Source: Candidatus Neomarinimicrobiota bacterium
GTDB taxonomy: Bacteria; Fidelibacterota; Marinisomatia; Marinisomatales; S15-B10
Direction: 5' to 3'
DNA: 64,000 nucleotides
Assembly: GCA_012964825.1 (NCBI GenBank)
Contig: DTTI01000084.1
Coordinates: 109,963-173,962 of the forward strand
Shown: positions 56,553-64,000 of the stretch, one piece after another
Position numbering within the stretch: the stretch's first letter is position 1
Layout: each line of letters starts with the position of its first letter
Translations under genes and position numbers: made by a program
The notes under the pieces: generated by a model
What the model was told of the DNA's origin: nothing
Databases searched by the model: none
What the model saw: only the letters and a program-made list of their open reading frames with translations

Positions 56553-58184
56553 TTGAGTTGGATCAAGAACATATTCTTCTTCCAGTTGCTTTACTGGATG
56601 ACCGCTGTCTCGGCGCAGACGAGCATTGCTGATAGCCTCTTGACATCCTTGGCTTGTGGGAATTGCCATCTCGGTGTAAGGCAAAATCCGGAGATCAGGG
56701 AAATGACGCCAGATTTAAGCAGTGCAGGACTTAGGTATCGGCCGGCCTATATCTACAAATTCCTCCAACATCCTATACAGGTCCGGCACAATATTGGTGC
56801 GGCACGCATGCCAGGATTTCATTTTGATGAAAGGGAGGCTCTCGCCGTGACGCTTTTTCTCATGGAGCAGAAAAAAGATGTGAACTTGGCTGGCCTTCCA
56901 AAAAGTTTAGTTTCTACTAGTCAACTGGACGCTGAACGGCTGATTGAGGAGGAGCTTGAGTGTACGCGCTGCCACGGTTTGAACGGGCAAGGTAATAATA
57001 CATCCACCGATCTCACCGATGCCGGGGCAAGACTAAACAAAGAGTGGCTGAAAAATTACCTTGTGGCACCGCGGCTTTTTGATGGTGATGACACGGCCAT
57101 GCCTAGTTTCTTCTATCAAGTCGATGCATCTACCAAAAACTACAAACCTGTCACACCTGATGCATCTGCACGAATTGATGCTGTTGTCGCTTATTTCATG
57201 GCACTTACCGCAGATGAAGCAGGAGAAGGAGAAAAGCAATTCTCCGCCACCCGCCATCGGTATCCAGAGATAACTGCTGAAACCGGCCGCAATATTTTCC
57301 AGTCCCAGAACTGCCAGGTTTGCCATACTCTTGATGGTTTGGAGCCATGGTTTGAGCGCAACGGTCCCGATCTGTCTATCGAGTCACAGCGGGTTCGGCG
57401 AGAATGGTTGGCCAGTTATATGTCAGAGCCTCATGCTGTGCGGCCGTTCGGTTATTTCCCGGGCTCCGGCAGTCGCATGCCCAACTACAGGTTAACCGAT
57501 AATGAAGCGGAAGCATTGACAGAACATTTTGTGAAAAAGAGGAGAAGTGGCTCAACAACTTCACCTGATAAACTCTCAGCATTTTCACAACAAAAGGCGG
57601 TGTTGCTCCTTCAGGAAAAGCTGTCATGCCTAGGGTGCCATCGCTTGGGTGACCTGGGTGGCAAGATTGGTCCCGATCTCACCAACGCTGCTAGCCGCTT
57701 GAAGGCACCTTTCGTAGATATGATGATTCTTAATCCTAGGATGCTGGTTCCTGAGTCTATCATGCCGAAAGTACCGTTGCCATCGAAGACAGCGAGACTC
57801 ATCGGGAACTATCTAAAAGGTGCAGAATCCCGGTCCGAAAATCCTTCTTATCTTTCCCTCATTGATCACGAACCCTATAATCCCAAGGGAAGTTTATACC
57901 GGGAATTCTGCTCCGTTTGTCACGGCCTCACCGGCGGCGGTGACGGCTTTAATGCGCGGTATCTTCCCAAGACTCCCATTTCACATTCCGATCCAATCCT
58001 TATGAGTGAGCGGCCGGATGACACTTTGTATGATGGTATCCACGCTGGCGGTGCTGTTTTGAACAGGCACCACTTCATGCCGCCGTGGGGAGAGACACTT
58101 GCACCTCATGATATGCAAAGTCTGGTGGAAGAAATACGGAAGTTTTGTCAATGCCAAGGACCGGAGTGGTCGGAGTTACAGTGA
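56553..58184 (+). CDS. Secreted pentahaem cytochrome c built of tandem class I modules
   Basis: 543 residues from a TTG; signal peptide about 1-21 (FFFQLLYWMTAVSAQ). Five haem-c sites: CGNCH 35-39, CTRCH 137-141, CQVCH 254-258, CLGCH 359-363, CSVCH 453-457. Each is followed 45-60 residues later by a Met-Pro (ARMPGF, TAMPSF, SRMPNY, SIMPKV, HFMPPW), the expected sixth ligand of mono-haem class I domains. So it is five cytochrome c domains in a row, not a compact multihaem fold. Probably a periplasmic electron carrier. It overlaps the next cytochrome gene by 4 bp. Confidence 0.87.
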   Translation: MSWIKNIFFFQLLYWMTAVSAQTSIADSLLTSLACGNCHLGVRQNPEIREMTPDLSSAGLRYRPAYIYKFLQHPIQVRHNIGAARMPGFHFDEREALAVTLFLMEQKKDVNLAGLPKSLVSTSQLDAERLIEEELECTRCHGLNGQGNNTSTDLTDAGARLNKEWLKNYLVAPRLFDGDDTAMPSFFYQVDASTKNYKPVTPDASARIDAVVAYFMALTADEAGEGEKQFSATRHRYPEITAETGRNIFQSQNCQVCHTLDGLEPWFERNGPDLSIESQRVRREWLASYMSEPHAVRPFGYFPGSGSRMPNYRLTDNEAEALTEHFVKKRRSGSTTSPDKLSAFSQQKAVLLLQEKLSCLGCHRLGDLGGKIGPDLTNAASRLKAPFVDMMILNPRMLVPESIMPKVPLPSKTARLIGNYLKGAESRSENPSYLSLIDHEPYNPKGSLYREFCSVCHGLTGGGDGFNARYLPKTPISHSDPILMSERPDDTLYDGIHAGGAVLNRHHFMPPWGETLAPHDMQSLVEEIRKFCQCQGPEWSELQ

Positions 58185-60463
58185 GCCAGTTCTTCCGGTC
58201 AGTGTTCATCGTTCTTATCCTTTTTGATCTGGCTTTATCACAGGCTTACCGCCCTTTTCCTCCCGTTAAGGCGACAGAGAGCACCCAGGTTGAATTCGAG
58301 GATTTTGTGGGTTCAAAAGTGTGCGGCGAATGCCATGATGCTGTTTATGATGAATGGCGCCAATCTACCCATGGTCAGGCAGGAGGTGCGCCTTCGGAGG
58401 AGATGGTCATCGGACGATTTGATGGACAACCGCGGCGCTATGCTGATGCTACAGTAACACCGCTACGTGATGAAAAAGGAGATTACAGGTTCATTGTGGA
58501 TTGGATGGGAGGGAAGAAAGATATCAAGGTGGACGGTGTTGTAGGGAAGGGACATATGATAGGTGGCGGTACTCAGACCTACTTTTCGCGGTTTTCTGAC
58601 GGGACCATGCGGCTGCTTCCCTTCGATTTCCATCGTGGCGACAGTATCTGGTTCAGTGAAACGTCCACTGGGCAAGGGTGGGTCCCTATATCAGAAGATC
58701 TTTCCATGTTGAGTCTCAGCGAGTGGCCGCCGAACCGCCCACTAGGTACAAAAGCGCAAGCTCAAAATTGCCAGCAGTGCCACGGGAGCCAGATCGAGCT
58801 GACGTTCGATTATAGCAAGAAGCAATATCAGACCCGTTTCATGAGTCTTAACATCAACTGCGAATCGTGCCACGGCCCTGGCCGGCGCCATGTGGAAATC
58901 GTACGAAAATCGAATTGGGAATCCCGTAATGACATTGGTCTAACGAGCTTGTCAACACTTGCGAAAGATGAAGCGTTGAATGTCTGTTTTCAGTGTCATG
59001 CTTTAAAAGATCAAATCACCACGGGCTATCTGCCCGGTGAAGACTTGGAGGCACACTATTCACTGAAGTTCCCCGTACTTGGGCAGACGCGGTACTATCC
59101 CGACGGTCGTGTCCGTGCCTTTGGATATCAGCAGAATCACATCTTCAGCGACTGTTACCTTAACGGCTCCATGGCCTGCGGCGACTGTCACAGTCCTCAT
59201 TCACTTTCATACAGGGACATTAACGGACGATTATTGGAGGGGAGATTTGATAACGGTCAATGTACCTCCTGCCACGCTTCGAAAGCACTGGACGTTAAGG
59301 TTCACACATTTCATCCGGAATCGTCTGAAGGGAGCCGCTGCACATCCTGCCATATGCCGTACCTTCAGCATAAGGCCATAGGTACACGGTTGCGGTACGC
59401 CAGGTCTGATCACACTGTAAGTATCCCGAGGCCTGTGTTTGATGATCTGCTGGGGGTTGAAAATGCCTGTTCGCAGTGTCACGGCGATATGGGAATATCA
59501 GTCCTCCAGCGGACTGTAGACAGGTGGTACGGGGAAGTTAAGCCTCACAAGCGGCTGGTGATGGAACTGATGAAAAATATCAATGAGACGAGATCGTCAT
59601 TATCTGCTGACCTTGTAGGTTCGCCGGAAGATCCACCTGCCATGACATTCGCTGCTCTTTCCCATATCTTTGAAAATCAGCTAAAACCTGATATGAAAAC
59701 TGTCTCGCCTGAAGTCATAAAGAAGCTAAAATCATTAACCTCCTCAACTGACCTGGATGTTAAGGCCTTGGCTTTGGCATCAATTCATCTCGTCAAAGGA
59801 TCAGATGATGAAACACGAAGATTTCTGGAAAAGCAAATTTCAATACTTGGGACAGATGAAAAGAAGGTGCGGGACCGGTGGGCCTTGTCACTCGCATTTC
59901 TTGGGGATTTGTCTAATACACATTCCGGTAGTTACCGAGAAAAAAGGAAGTTTGAAAATTCAGTCACTGCTTACCGCAAGTCTTTGGAAGTTAGTCCCGA
60001 TGATGCCGTCACGCTGCAAATGTTGGCTCTGATATTCCAGCAAAACAGTGATAATCAAAAGGCGGAACAGACATTCAAGCTGGCATTGAAAAAAGACCCC
60101 AATGACTGGACCCTTTGGGTTAATTACGGTAACCTCCTCTGGAACCAGGAGAAAAGGGGTGAGGCGGCTGAGGCCTATGAACAGTCCATTGATATTAACC
60201 CGCATTATTCCTTGGGTCAGTTCAATATGGGGAACGTCTTTTACGGCAAGGGCGATTATAAGCAGGCCCGCTATCATTATGAGCAGGCTGTAGAACTAGA
60301 CCCCTCCATTGCTCTGGCACACTTTTATCTGGCCAGAGCCTATCTGAAGCTTAAGCTGGGGGAGAAAGCTCTGGCATCCGTAGAGAGAGCAGTTATTCTG
60401 GATCCCAGTCATGAGAATTCCAGAATGATGCGGAAGGACTTAAGATCAATACTGGGTAAGTAG
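58181..60463 (+). CDS. Octahaem cytochrome c with C-terminal TPR domain
   Basis: 760 residues from a GTG at 58181 that overlaps the upstream stop (GTGA) and has GGAG five bases before it; earlier in-frame TTG/ATG codons lie inside the previous gene. Signal SVFIVLILFDLALSQ. Eight CxxCH sites: CGECH, CQQCH, CESCH, CFQCH, CGDCH, CTSCH (twice) and CSQCH, all within residues 48 to about 435, with FQCHALKDQITTGYLPG and MACGDCHSPHS typical of multihaem NrfA/c554-like proteins. A helical region follows, then about four TPRs (NSVTAYRKSLEVSPDD, AAEAYEQSIDINPHYSLGQF, ARYHYEQAVELDPS, ALASVERAVILDPSH). The redox role is unknown. Confidence 0.87.
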   Translation: MSQFFRSVFIVLILFDLALSQAYRPFPPVKATESTQVEFEDFVGSKVCGECHDAVYDEWRQSTHGQAGGAPSEEMVIGRFDGQPRRYADATVTPLRDEKGDYRFIVDWMGGKKDIKVDGVVGKGHMIGGGTQTYFSRFSDGTMRLLPFDFHRGDSIWFSETSTGQGWVPISEDLSMLSLSEWPPNRPLGTKAQAQNCQQCHGSQIELTFDYSKKQYQTRFMSLNINCESCHGPGRRHVEIVRKSNWESRNDIGLTSLSTLAKDEALNVCFQCHALKDQITTGYLPGEDLEAHYSLKFPVLGQTRYYPDGRVRAFGYQQNHIFSDCYLNGSMACGDCHSPHSLSYRDINGRLLEGRFDNGQCTSCHASKALDVKVHTFHPESSEGSRCTSCHMPYLQHKAIGTRLRYARSDHTVSIPRPVFDDLLGVENACSQCHGDMGISVLQRTVDRWYGEVKPHKRLVMELMKNINETRSSLSADLVGSPEDPPAMTFAALSHIFENQLKPDMKTVSPEVIKKLKSLTSSTDLDVKALALASIHLVKGSDDETRRFLEKQISILGTDEKKVRDRWALSLAFLGDLSNTHSGSYREKRKFENSVTAYRKSLEVSPDDAVTLQMLALIFQQNSDNQKAEQTFKLALKKDPNDWTLWVNYGNLLWNQEKRGEAAEAYEQSIDINPHYSLGQFNMGNVFYGKGDYKQARYHYEQAVELDPSIALAHFYLARAYLKLKLGEKALASVERAVILDPSHENSRMMRKDLRSILGK

Positions 60464-60475
60464 TCTCCATAAAGA

Positions 60476-61639
60476 GTGAATACATTTAACTCATTGAAAA
60501 AAGAAATTATACTTTTTCAAAAGTGTCTGGTTATTTTACGAAACATTGTTTTTGTTGTGATGTTTTTTGAACTGCACGCCCAACCTTTTGCACAATCGTT
60601 TAACTTGAAGGGTCAATTCTGGGGTAGCGGTTTAACCAGTGATGACCCGGCTGAAGATCAGTCTTCTATTGAAACACAACTGGGATATATTCCAACCCTT
60701 TCTCTGCTCAGCCATTTGTCCGGTGAACGGCTGTTGGATATGGAGTGGGCCTATCGTGTGAGCAGGGCTTACTCAGGGGAGGCTCTCCTGACCAGTGCTG
60801 AAAAGCCCTATCGGGGGTGGGTAAGATATTCAACTCGGCGCGTTGAGGCCCGCCTTGGTCTGCAAAAGATCGCCTTTGGCCCGGCCCAGTTTCTGCGACC
60901 AACATCCTGGTTTGACACCATCGATCTTCGGGACCCTACGGGTCAAACTGATGGGGTAGAGGCTTTCAGGTTAAGGCTATTTCCGGTAAGTTCACTGGCG
61001 TTCTGGGGTTGGTTTATCAATAGTGAAATGGACACCCTTTCTTACGGGGGGAGAGCTGAACTATCCGTAGCTTCAGGGGACTGGGGTATAACCTTACATC
61101 AGGACCCGACAAAAAGTCCGCAACAGGTAGGGCTGTTTCCTGTGGTCATGCCTGGGCCCCACAAACGTGCCGCCATCGATTATCGTTATGACGGCTTCAT
61201 GGGCTTCTGGTTTGAAGGAGCTTCACTTTTCTCCGATGATGATGATTATCCAGGTTTTAATCGGTACACTCTATCCACCCTGGGTGGTGATTTTACTCTG
61301 CCCGTGGGTAACGGCATATTGATCATGACTGAATCCATGCAAATTAAAGGAAAATCATCTCAAAATTCGGACAGTTATGACCAGACCTATACGGTCTTTA
61401 TGGCCAGCATGCCCATGGGTCTTCTTCACCAGGTCATGGCCATAACTCAGATAGACTGGAAGAGTGAACGAGCGTACTATTATTTCCGCTGGGGGATTAC
61501 TTATGATTATCTCAGTATAAACTTTTTATTATCCGCGAACCCAAGAAGGGTCGACTATGTTTTTCAGGAAGAGTATCTTCCGCCCAGTTTGGCCGGTTTT
61601 GGGAACGGTATACAGTTCATGCTTATCTACAACCACTAG
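60476..61639 (+). CDS. Putative outer-membrane beta-barrel protein
   Basis: 387 residues, GTG start 12 bp after the cytochrome gene. Signal-like N-terminus (LVILRNIVFVVMFFELHAQ). The rest is strand-rich with alternating aromatic/hydrophobic residues and Gly/Asp turns (LDMEWAYRVSRAYSGEA, RGWVRYSTRRVEARLGLQKI, AFRLRLFPVSSLAFWGWF, YYYFRWGITYDYLSINFLL), and FGPAQFLRPTSWFDTIDLRDP. It resembles outer-membrane porin-like proteins, but I do not recognise a family. Adjacent to multihaem cytochromes. Confidence 0.65.
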   Translation: MNTFNSLKKEIILFQKCLVILRNIVFVVMFFELHAQPFAQSFNLKGQFWGSGLTSDDPAEDQSSIETQLGYIPTLSLLSHLSGERLLDMEWAYRVSRAYSGEALLTSAEKPYRGWVRYSTRRVEARLGLQKIAFGPAQFLRPTSWFDTIDLRDPTGQTDGVEAFRLRLFPVSSLAFWGWFINSEMDTLSYGGRAELSVASGDWGITLHQDPTKSPQQVGLFPVVMPGPHKRAAIDYRYDGFMGFWFEGASLFSDDDDYPGFNRYTLSTLGGDFTLPVGNGILIMTESMQIKGKSSQNSDSYDQTYTVFMASMPMGLLHQVMAITQIDWKSERAYYYFRWGITYDYLSINFLLSANPRRVDYVFQEEYLPPSLAGFGNGIQFMLIYNH

Positions 61640-61649
61640 GAAGGAAAAG

Positions 61650-62363
61650 ATGGAAAACAACTGTGTTATAATGATAAAAAATCTAGTCAAGCGGTTTCCT
61701 GTAGGTGCTGATTTCTTCACCGCTCTGAAGGATGTGAACCTGACCTTGAACACAGGTGAATTCATGGGTCTGGTGGGACCCTCTGGCTCAGGCAAAACGA
61801 CACTACTTAATATTATTGGTGGCCTTGATTCAGCAAGTGAAGGTGAAGTGGCTGTTCTGGGTAAACCATTGGGTAACACTTCCCACGGTGAGCGGGCCCG
61901 CCTGCGCCGTACACATATGGGTTTTATCTTCCAACATTATAATCTTCTTCCTGTCTACACCGTTTTTGAGAATGTTGAACTGCCCCTGATTCTGAACAAG
62001 GTGGATCCCAAGGAACGGGCAAATACAGTCACCCAGGCTATAGAATGGGTTGGCCTGAGTGATAAGCGTGATTCCCGCCCGGCCATGCTCAGCGGAGGTG
62101 AATGCCAGCGGACAGCAATTGCCAGGGCCATTGTTCACCGGCCAACACTTGTTCTGGCAGATGAACCCACGGCCAATCTGGATGCTGAGAATTCGCATCA
62201 TATCATGGAGATTATGGTGGGCTTAAATAAAGAACTTACCACCACTTTCGTCTTTGCCACCCATGATGAAAAGATTATGGCCTACCTGCGGCGCATTATT
62301 TATCTGGATGATGGTCAAATAACGGAAGATAAAAAAAACGATAATCCACAGGCAGGTGAATAG
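61650..62363 (+). CDS. ABC transporter ATP-binding protein (LolD/MacB type)
   Basis: 237 residues from the ATG at 61650, chosen for AGGAAGG upstream and the family length; the open frame runs further into the barrel gene. Walker A GPSGSGKTT, Q-loop FIFQHYNLLPVYTVFENVELPL (the LolD/MacB pattern), signature LSGGECQRTAIARAI, Walker B LVLADEPTANLD, H-loop ATHD. With the two permeases downstream it forms a lipoprotein- or envelope-export system of the LolCDE/MacB class. Confidence 0.9.
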   Translation: MENNCVIMIKNLVKRFPVGADFFTALKDVNLTLNTGEFMGLVGPSGSGKTTLLNIIGGLDSASEGEVAVLGKPLGNTSHGERARLRRTHMGFIFQHYNLLPVYTVFENVELPLILNKVDPKERANTVTQAIEWVGLSDKRDSRPAMLSGGECQRTAIARAIVHRPTLVLADEPTANLDAENSHHIMEIMVGLNKELTTTFVFATHDEKIMAYLRRIIYLDDGQITEDKKNDNPQAGE

Positions 62364-62365
62364 GG

Positions 62366-63541
62366 ATGCTTTTTAAAATTGCACTGAAAAACCTCCTGGG
62401 CGCCAGGCTTCGCACCTTTCTGAATGTTCTTGTGACCGCTTTTTCATTTTTCCTGATCCTGTTCATGTCGGCCATGTACAATGGTATGCTGGAACACGCA
62501 AAACAGGTTACCATGGATACGGAGATCGCCGGCGGCGCCTACTGGCACCCGGAATATGACCCTCTGGATCCCATGACCTTTGAAGAGGCTCACTCTGCTT
62601 TGCCCGGGGTTCTGCAATCACTGGTGGATCAGAAAAAAGCGTTCCCGGTTTTGGTAAGCCAGGCTTCCATCTATCCGGGCGGCCGCATTATGCCGGCCAT
62701 CATGAAGGGCATTCCACCAGATCAGAACATTGTTAACATGCCAACAGACGCGCTGGCCGGGCATGATGATATTGCCATACCAGTACTGATCGGGAAAGGA
62801 ATGGCCAGCAATACCAAGCTAAATGTAGGGGATTCGTTTACCATTCGGTGGCTGGATACGGACCGCACCTATGATGCCGATGAAGGGACCGTTGTGCATA
62901 TTATGGATACGGAGAATTTCAAGCTGGATATGGGCCATATTTGGATACCTCTGGAAAAGGCACAGACCATGCTGGCCATGGAAGAAGAGGCCACCTATGT
63001 GACTTATGAAAAAGGACTTCCATCGGTTCAAGACAAAAATGACTGGATCCCTCGTGATATCAACTACCTGGTGCAGGACATGGAGGCCATCATCGCAGCG
63101 GACAAACCGGGAGCTCAGATCATGTATATAATTCTCTTGGCTCTGGCGGCCATGGGCATTTTTAATGCCCAGGTATTGTCTATCTTTCACCGGGGAAGAG
63201 AAATTGGTACACTTATGGCTATCGGGATGACACGTCCCCGGGTGGTGGGACTTTTTACCCTGGAAGGTGGCCTCAATGCGGTGCTGGCCGCTGTGGCAAC
63301 ATTGATTTTCTTCGGTCCCGTACTCTGGTATTTTGGTGTGTATGGGATTCCCCTGCCCATTGATTACACGGAAATGGGCATGATTGTGGCCAAACGTCTG
63401 ATTCCGGTTTATACCATCGGACTTGTTGTATCAACCACTATCCTGGTATCTATCATTGTACTCATAGTGAGCTACTTGCCTTCACGGCGAATTGCCCGCA
63501 TGAAACCTACTGATGCCTTGCGGGGAAAGGCGGTGGCATGA
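62366..63541 (+). CDS. FtsX/LolC-type ABC transporter permease
   Basis: 391 residues. N-terminal KIALKNLLGARLRTFLNVLVTAFSFFLILFMS, a large periplasmic domain (about 45-250), then three helices and the FtsX-domain end SYLPSRRIARMKPTDALRGK. The HRGREIGTLMAIGMTRPRVV segment is the coupling helix typical of the MacB/LolCE family. It is 2 bp after the ATPase gene and overlaps the next permease by 4 bp (ATGA). Confidence 0.88.
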   Translation: MLFKIALKNLLGARLRTFLNVLVTAFSFFLILFMSAMYNGMLEHAKQVTMDTEIAGGAYWHPEYDPLDPMTFEEAHSALPGVLQSLVDQKKAFPVLVSQASIYPGGRIMPAIMKGIPPDQNIVNMPTDALAGHDDIAIPVLIGKGMASNTKLNVGDSFTIRWLDTDRTYDADEGTVVHIMDTENFKLDMGHIWIPLEKAQTMLAMEEEATYVTYEKGLPSVQDKNDWIPRDINYLVQDMEAIIAADKPGAQIMYIILLALAAMGIFNAQVLSIFHRGREIGTLMAIGMTRPRVVGLFTLEGGLNAVLAAVATLIFFGPVLWYFGVYGIPLPIDYTEMGMIVAKRLIPVYTIGLVVSTTILVSIIVLIVSYLPSRRIARMKPTDALRGKAVA

Positions 63542-64000
63542 TCAAGTTTTTGACCAAAGGATTGCTCCGGGATCGTTCCCGAAGTCTGTTCCCCGTTTTG
63601 GTTATTACTCTCACCGTTGCTTTGGTTGTTTTCGCAATCGGCTTTATGAGAGGTACGATGAACAGTTTATTTCTTGATACGGCCGTCATATTAACAGGCC
63701 ATGAAAAAATTGTCACCCGCGCTTATAATGAAGAAAGCCAGCTTATGCCTAATGACCTAGCGTTGCTGGATGCGGACCAGTTGATTCATGACCTGAACCA
63801 GGATTATCCCGATTTTTTCTGGACACCCCGGATAACCTTCGCCGGCCTTTTGGATATTCCAGATGAGAACGGAGAGACCCAGTCCCAAGGGCCTGTCATT
63901 GCATTGGGAATCGATCTATTGTCAACGGATTCCCGTCAAGCAGAAATCTGGGAGATGGACAGGGTGCTTGTGGAGGGCAGTCTTCCTCAAAACAGGGATG
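63538..64000 (+). CDS. Second FtsX/LolE-type ABC permease, 3' end outside window
   Basis: First 154 codons. It starts MIKFLTKGLLRDRSRSLFPV, followed by a membrane helix (LVITLTVALVVFAIGFMRG) and a periplasmic domain with GHEKIVTRAYNEES and FFWTPRITFAGLLDI. This is the same layout as the preceding permease, and the start overlaps its stop (ATGA). The two probably form a heterodimer with the ATPase. Confidence 0.85.
   Translation, partial: MIKFLTKGLLRDRSRSLFPVLVITLTVALVVFAIGFMRGTMNSLFLDTAVILTGHEKIVTRAYNEESQLMPNDLALLDADQLIHDLNQDYPDFFWTPRITFAGLLDIPDENGETQSQGPVIALGIDLLSTDSRQAEIWEMDRVLVEGSLPQNRD

Overview
The window looks like a chromosomal segment of a marine bacterium, most likely Candidatus Neomarinimicrobiota (Marinimicrobia/SAR406) or a close relative in the FCB group. 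The reasons are a Por/T9SS-type C-terminal sorting domain with the FDLRQNYPNPFN signature, many secreted S9, M20 and M19 peptidases and BNR-propeller proteins, lipoproteins, an outer-membrane barrel candidate and multihaem c-type cytochromes. The taxonomic call is inference from protein character; no rRNA or tRNA gene was seen. Genes are dense, with many 4-bp ATGA/GTGA overlaps.

Layout. (1) 1-10406, plus strand: the end of an acetoacetyl-CoA synthetase, a small membrane protein, two hotdog/MaoC dehydratase-like subunits, a complete Liv-type (HAAT) ABC importer (permeases, lipoprotein receptor, two ATPases), a long-chain acyl-CoA synthetase, and a secreted PHM-like copper monooxygenase with a haem-c motif and T9SS tail. 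This looks like uptake and CoA-activation of a carboxylic acid. (2) 10417-24439, minus strand: a 12-gene purine operon (purA-purL-thioesterase-purM-purQ(S)-purC-purE-purB-purF-purD-purN-purH). It encodes every step from PRPP to IMP and on to AMP. purE is the class II (metazoan/treponemal) type, so no purK is needed. PurL is the short form, and the missing PurS appears as a tandem PurS-like tail fused to PurQ. (3) 24718-41525, minus strand: scavenging genes (S9 peptidases, M20 hydrolases, a serine hydrolase, a PAF-acetylhydrolase-like enzyme, DMT and SLC13 transporters). They are interrupted by a near-perfect 2,248-bp tandem duplication that leaves one intact and one broken copy each of an SLC13 transporter and a serine hydrolase. 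(4) 41831-47566: ychF, fabB and fabA facing a FabI-like reductase. This is followed by a probable selenoprotein lipoprotein (in-frame TGA giving a UxxC thioredoxin-type motif, with a SECIS-like hairpin just downstream) and a PAP2 phosphatase. (5) 47563-56448: a TPR lipoprotein, MFS and DMT transporters, a rhodanese, a large BNR-propeller protein broken by a frameshift in an 11-G tract, a dicarboxylate/amino-acid symporter, and an M19 dipeptidase homologue that seems to have lost half its metal site. (6) 56553-64000, plus strand: a pentahaem and an octahaem-TPR cytochrome c, a beta-barrel candidate, and a LolCDE/MacB-like ABC system cut by the window end.

The most notable items are the selenoprotein/SECIS at 46137-46709, the PurQ-PurS-PurS fusion at 18008-19267, the tandem duplication at 30347-34844, and the copper monooxygenase with haem-c motif at 8736-10406. 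Assignments rest on reading motifs and recalled family features; no searches or alignments were run.
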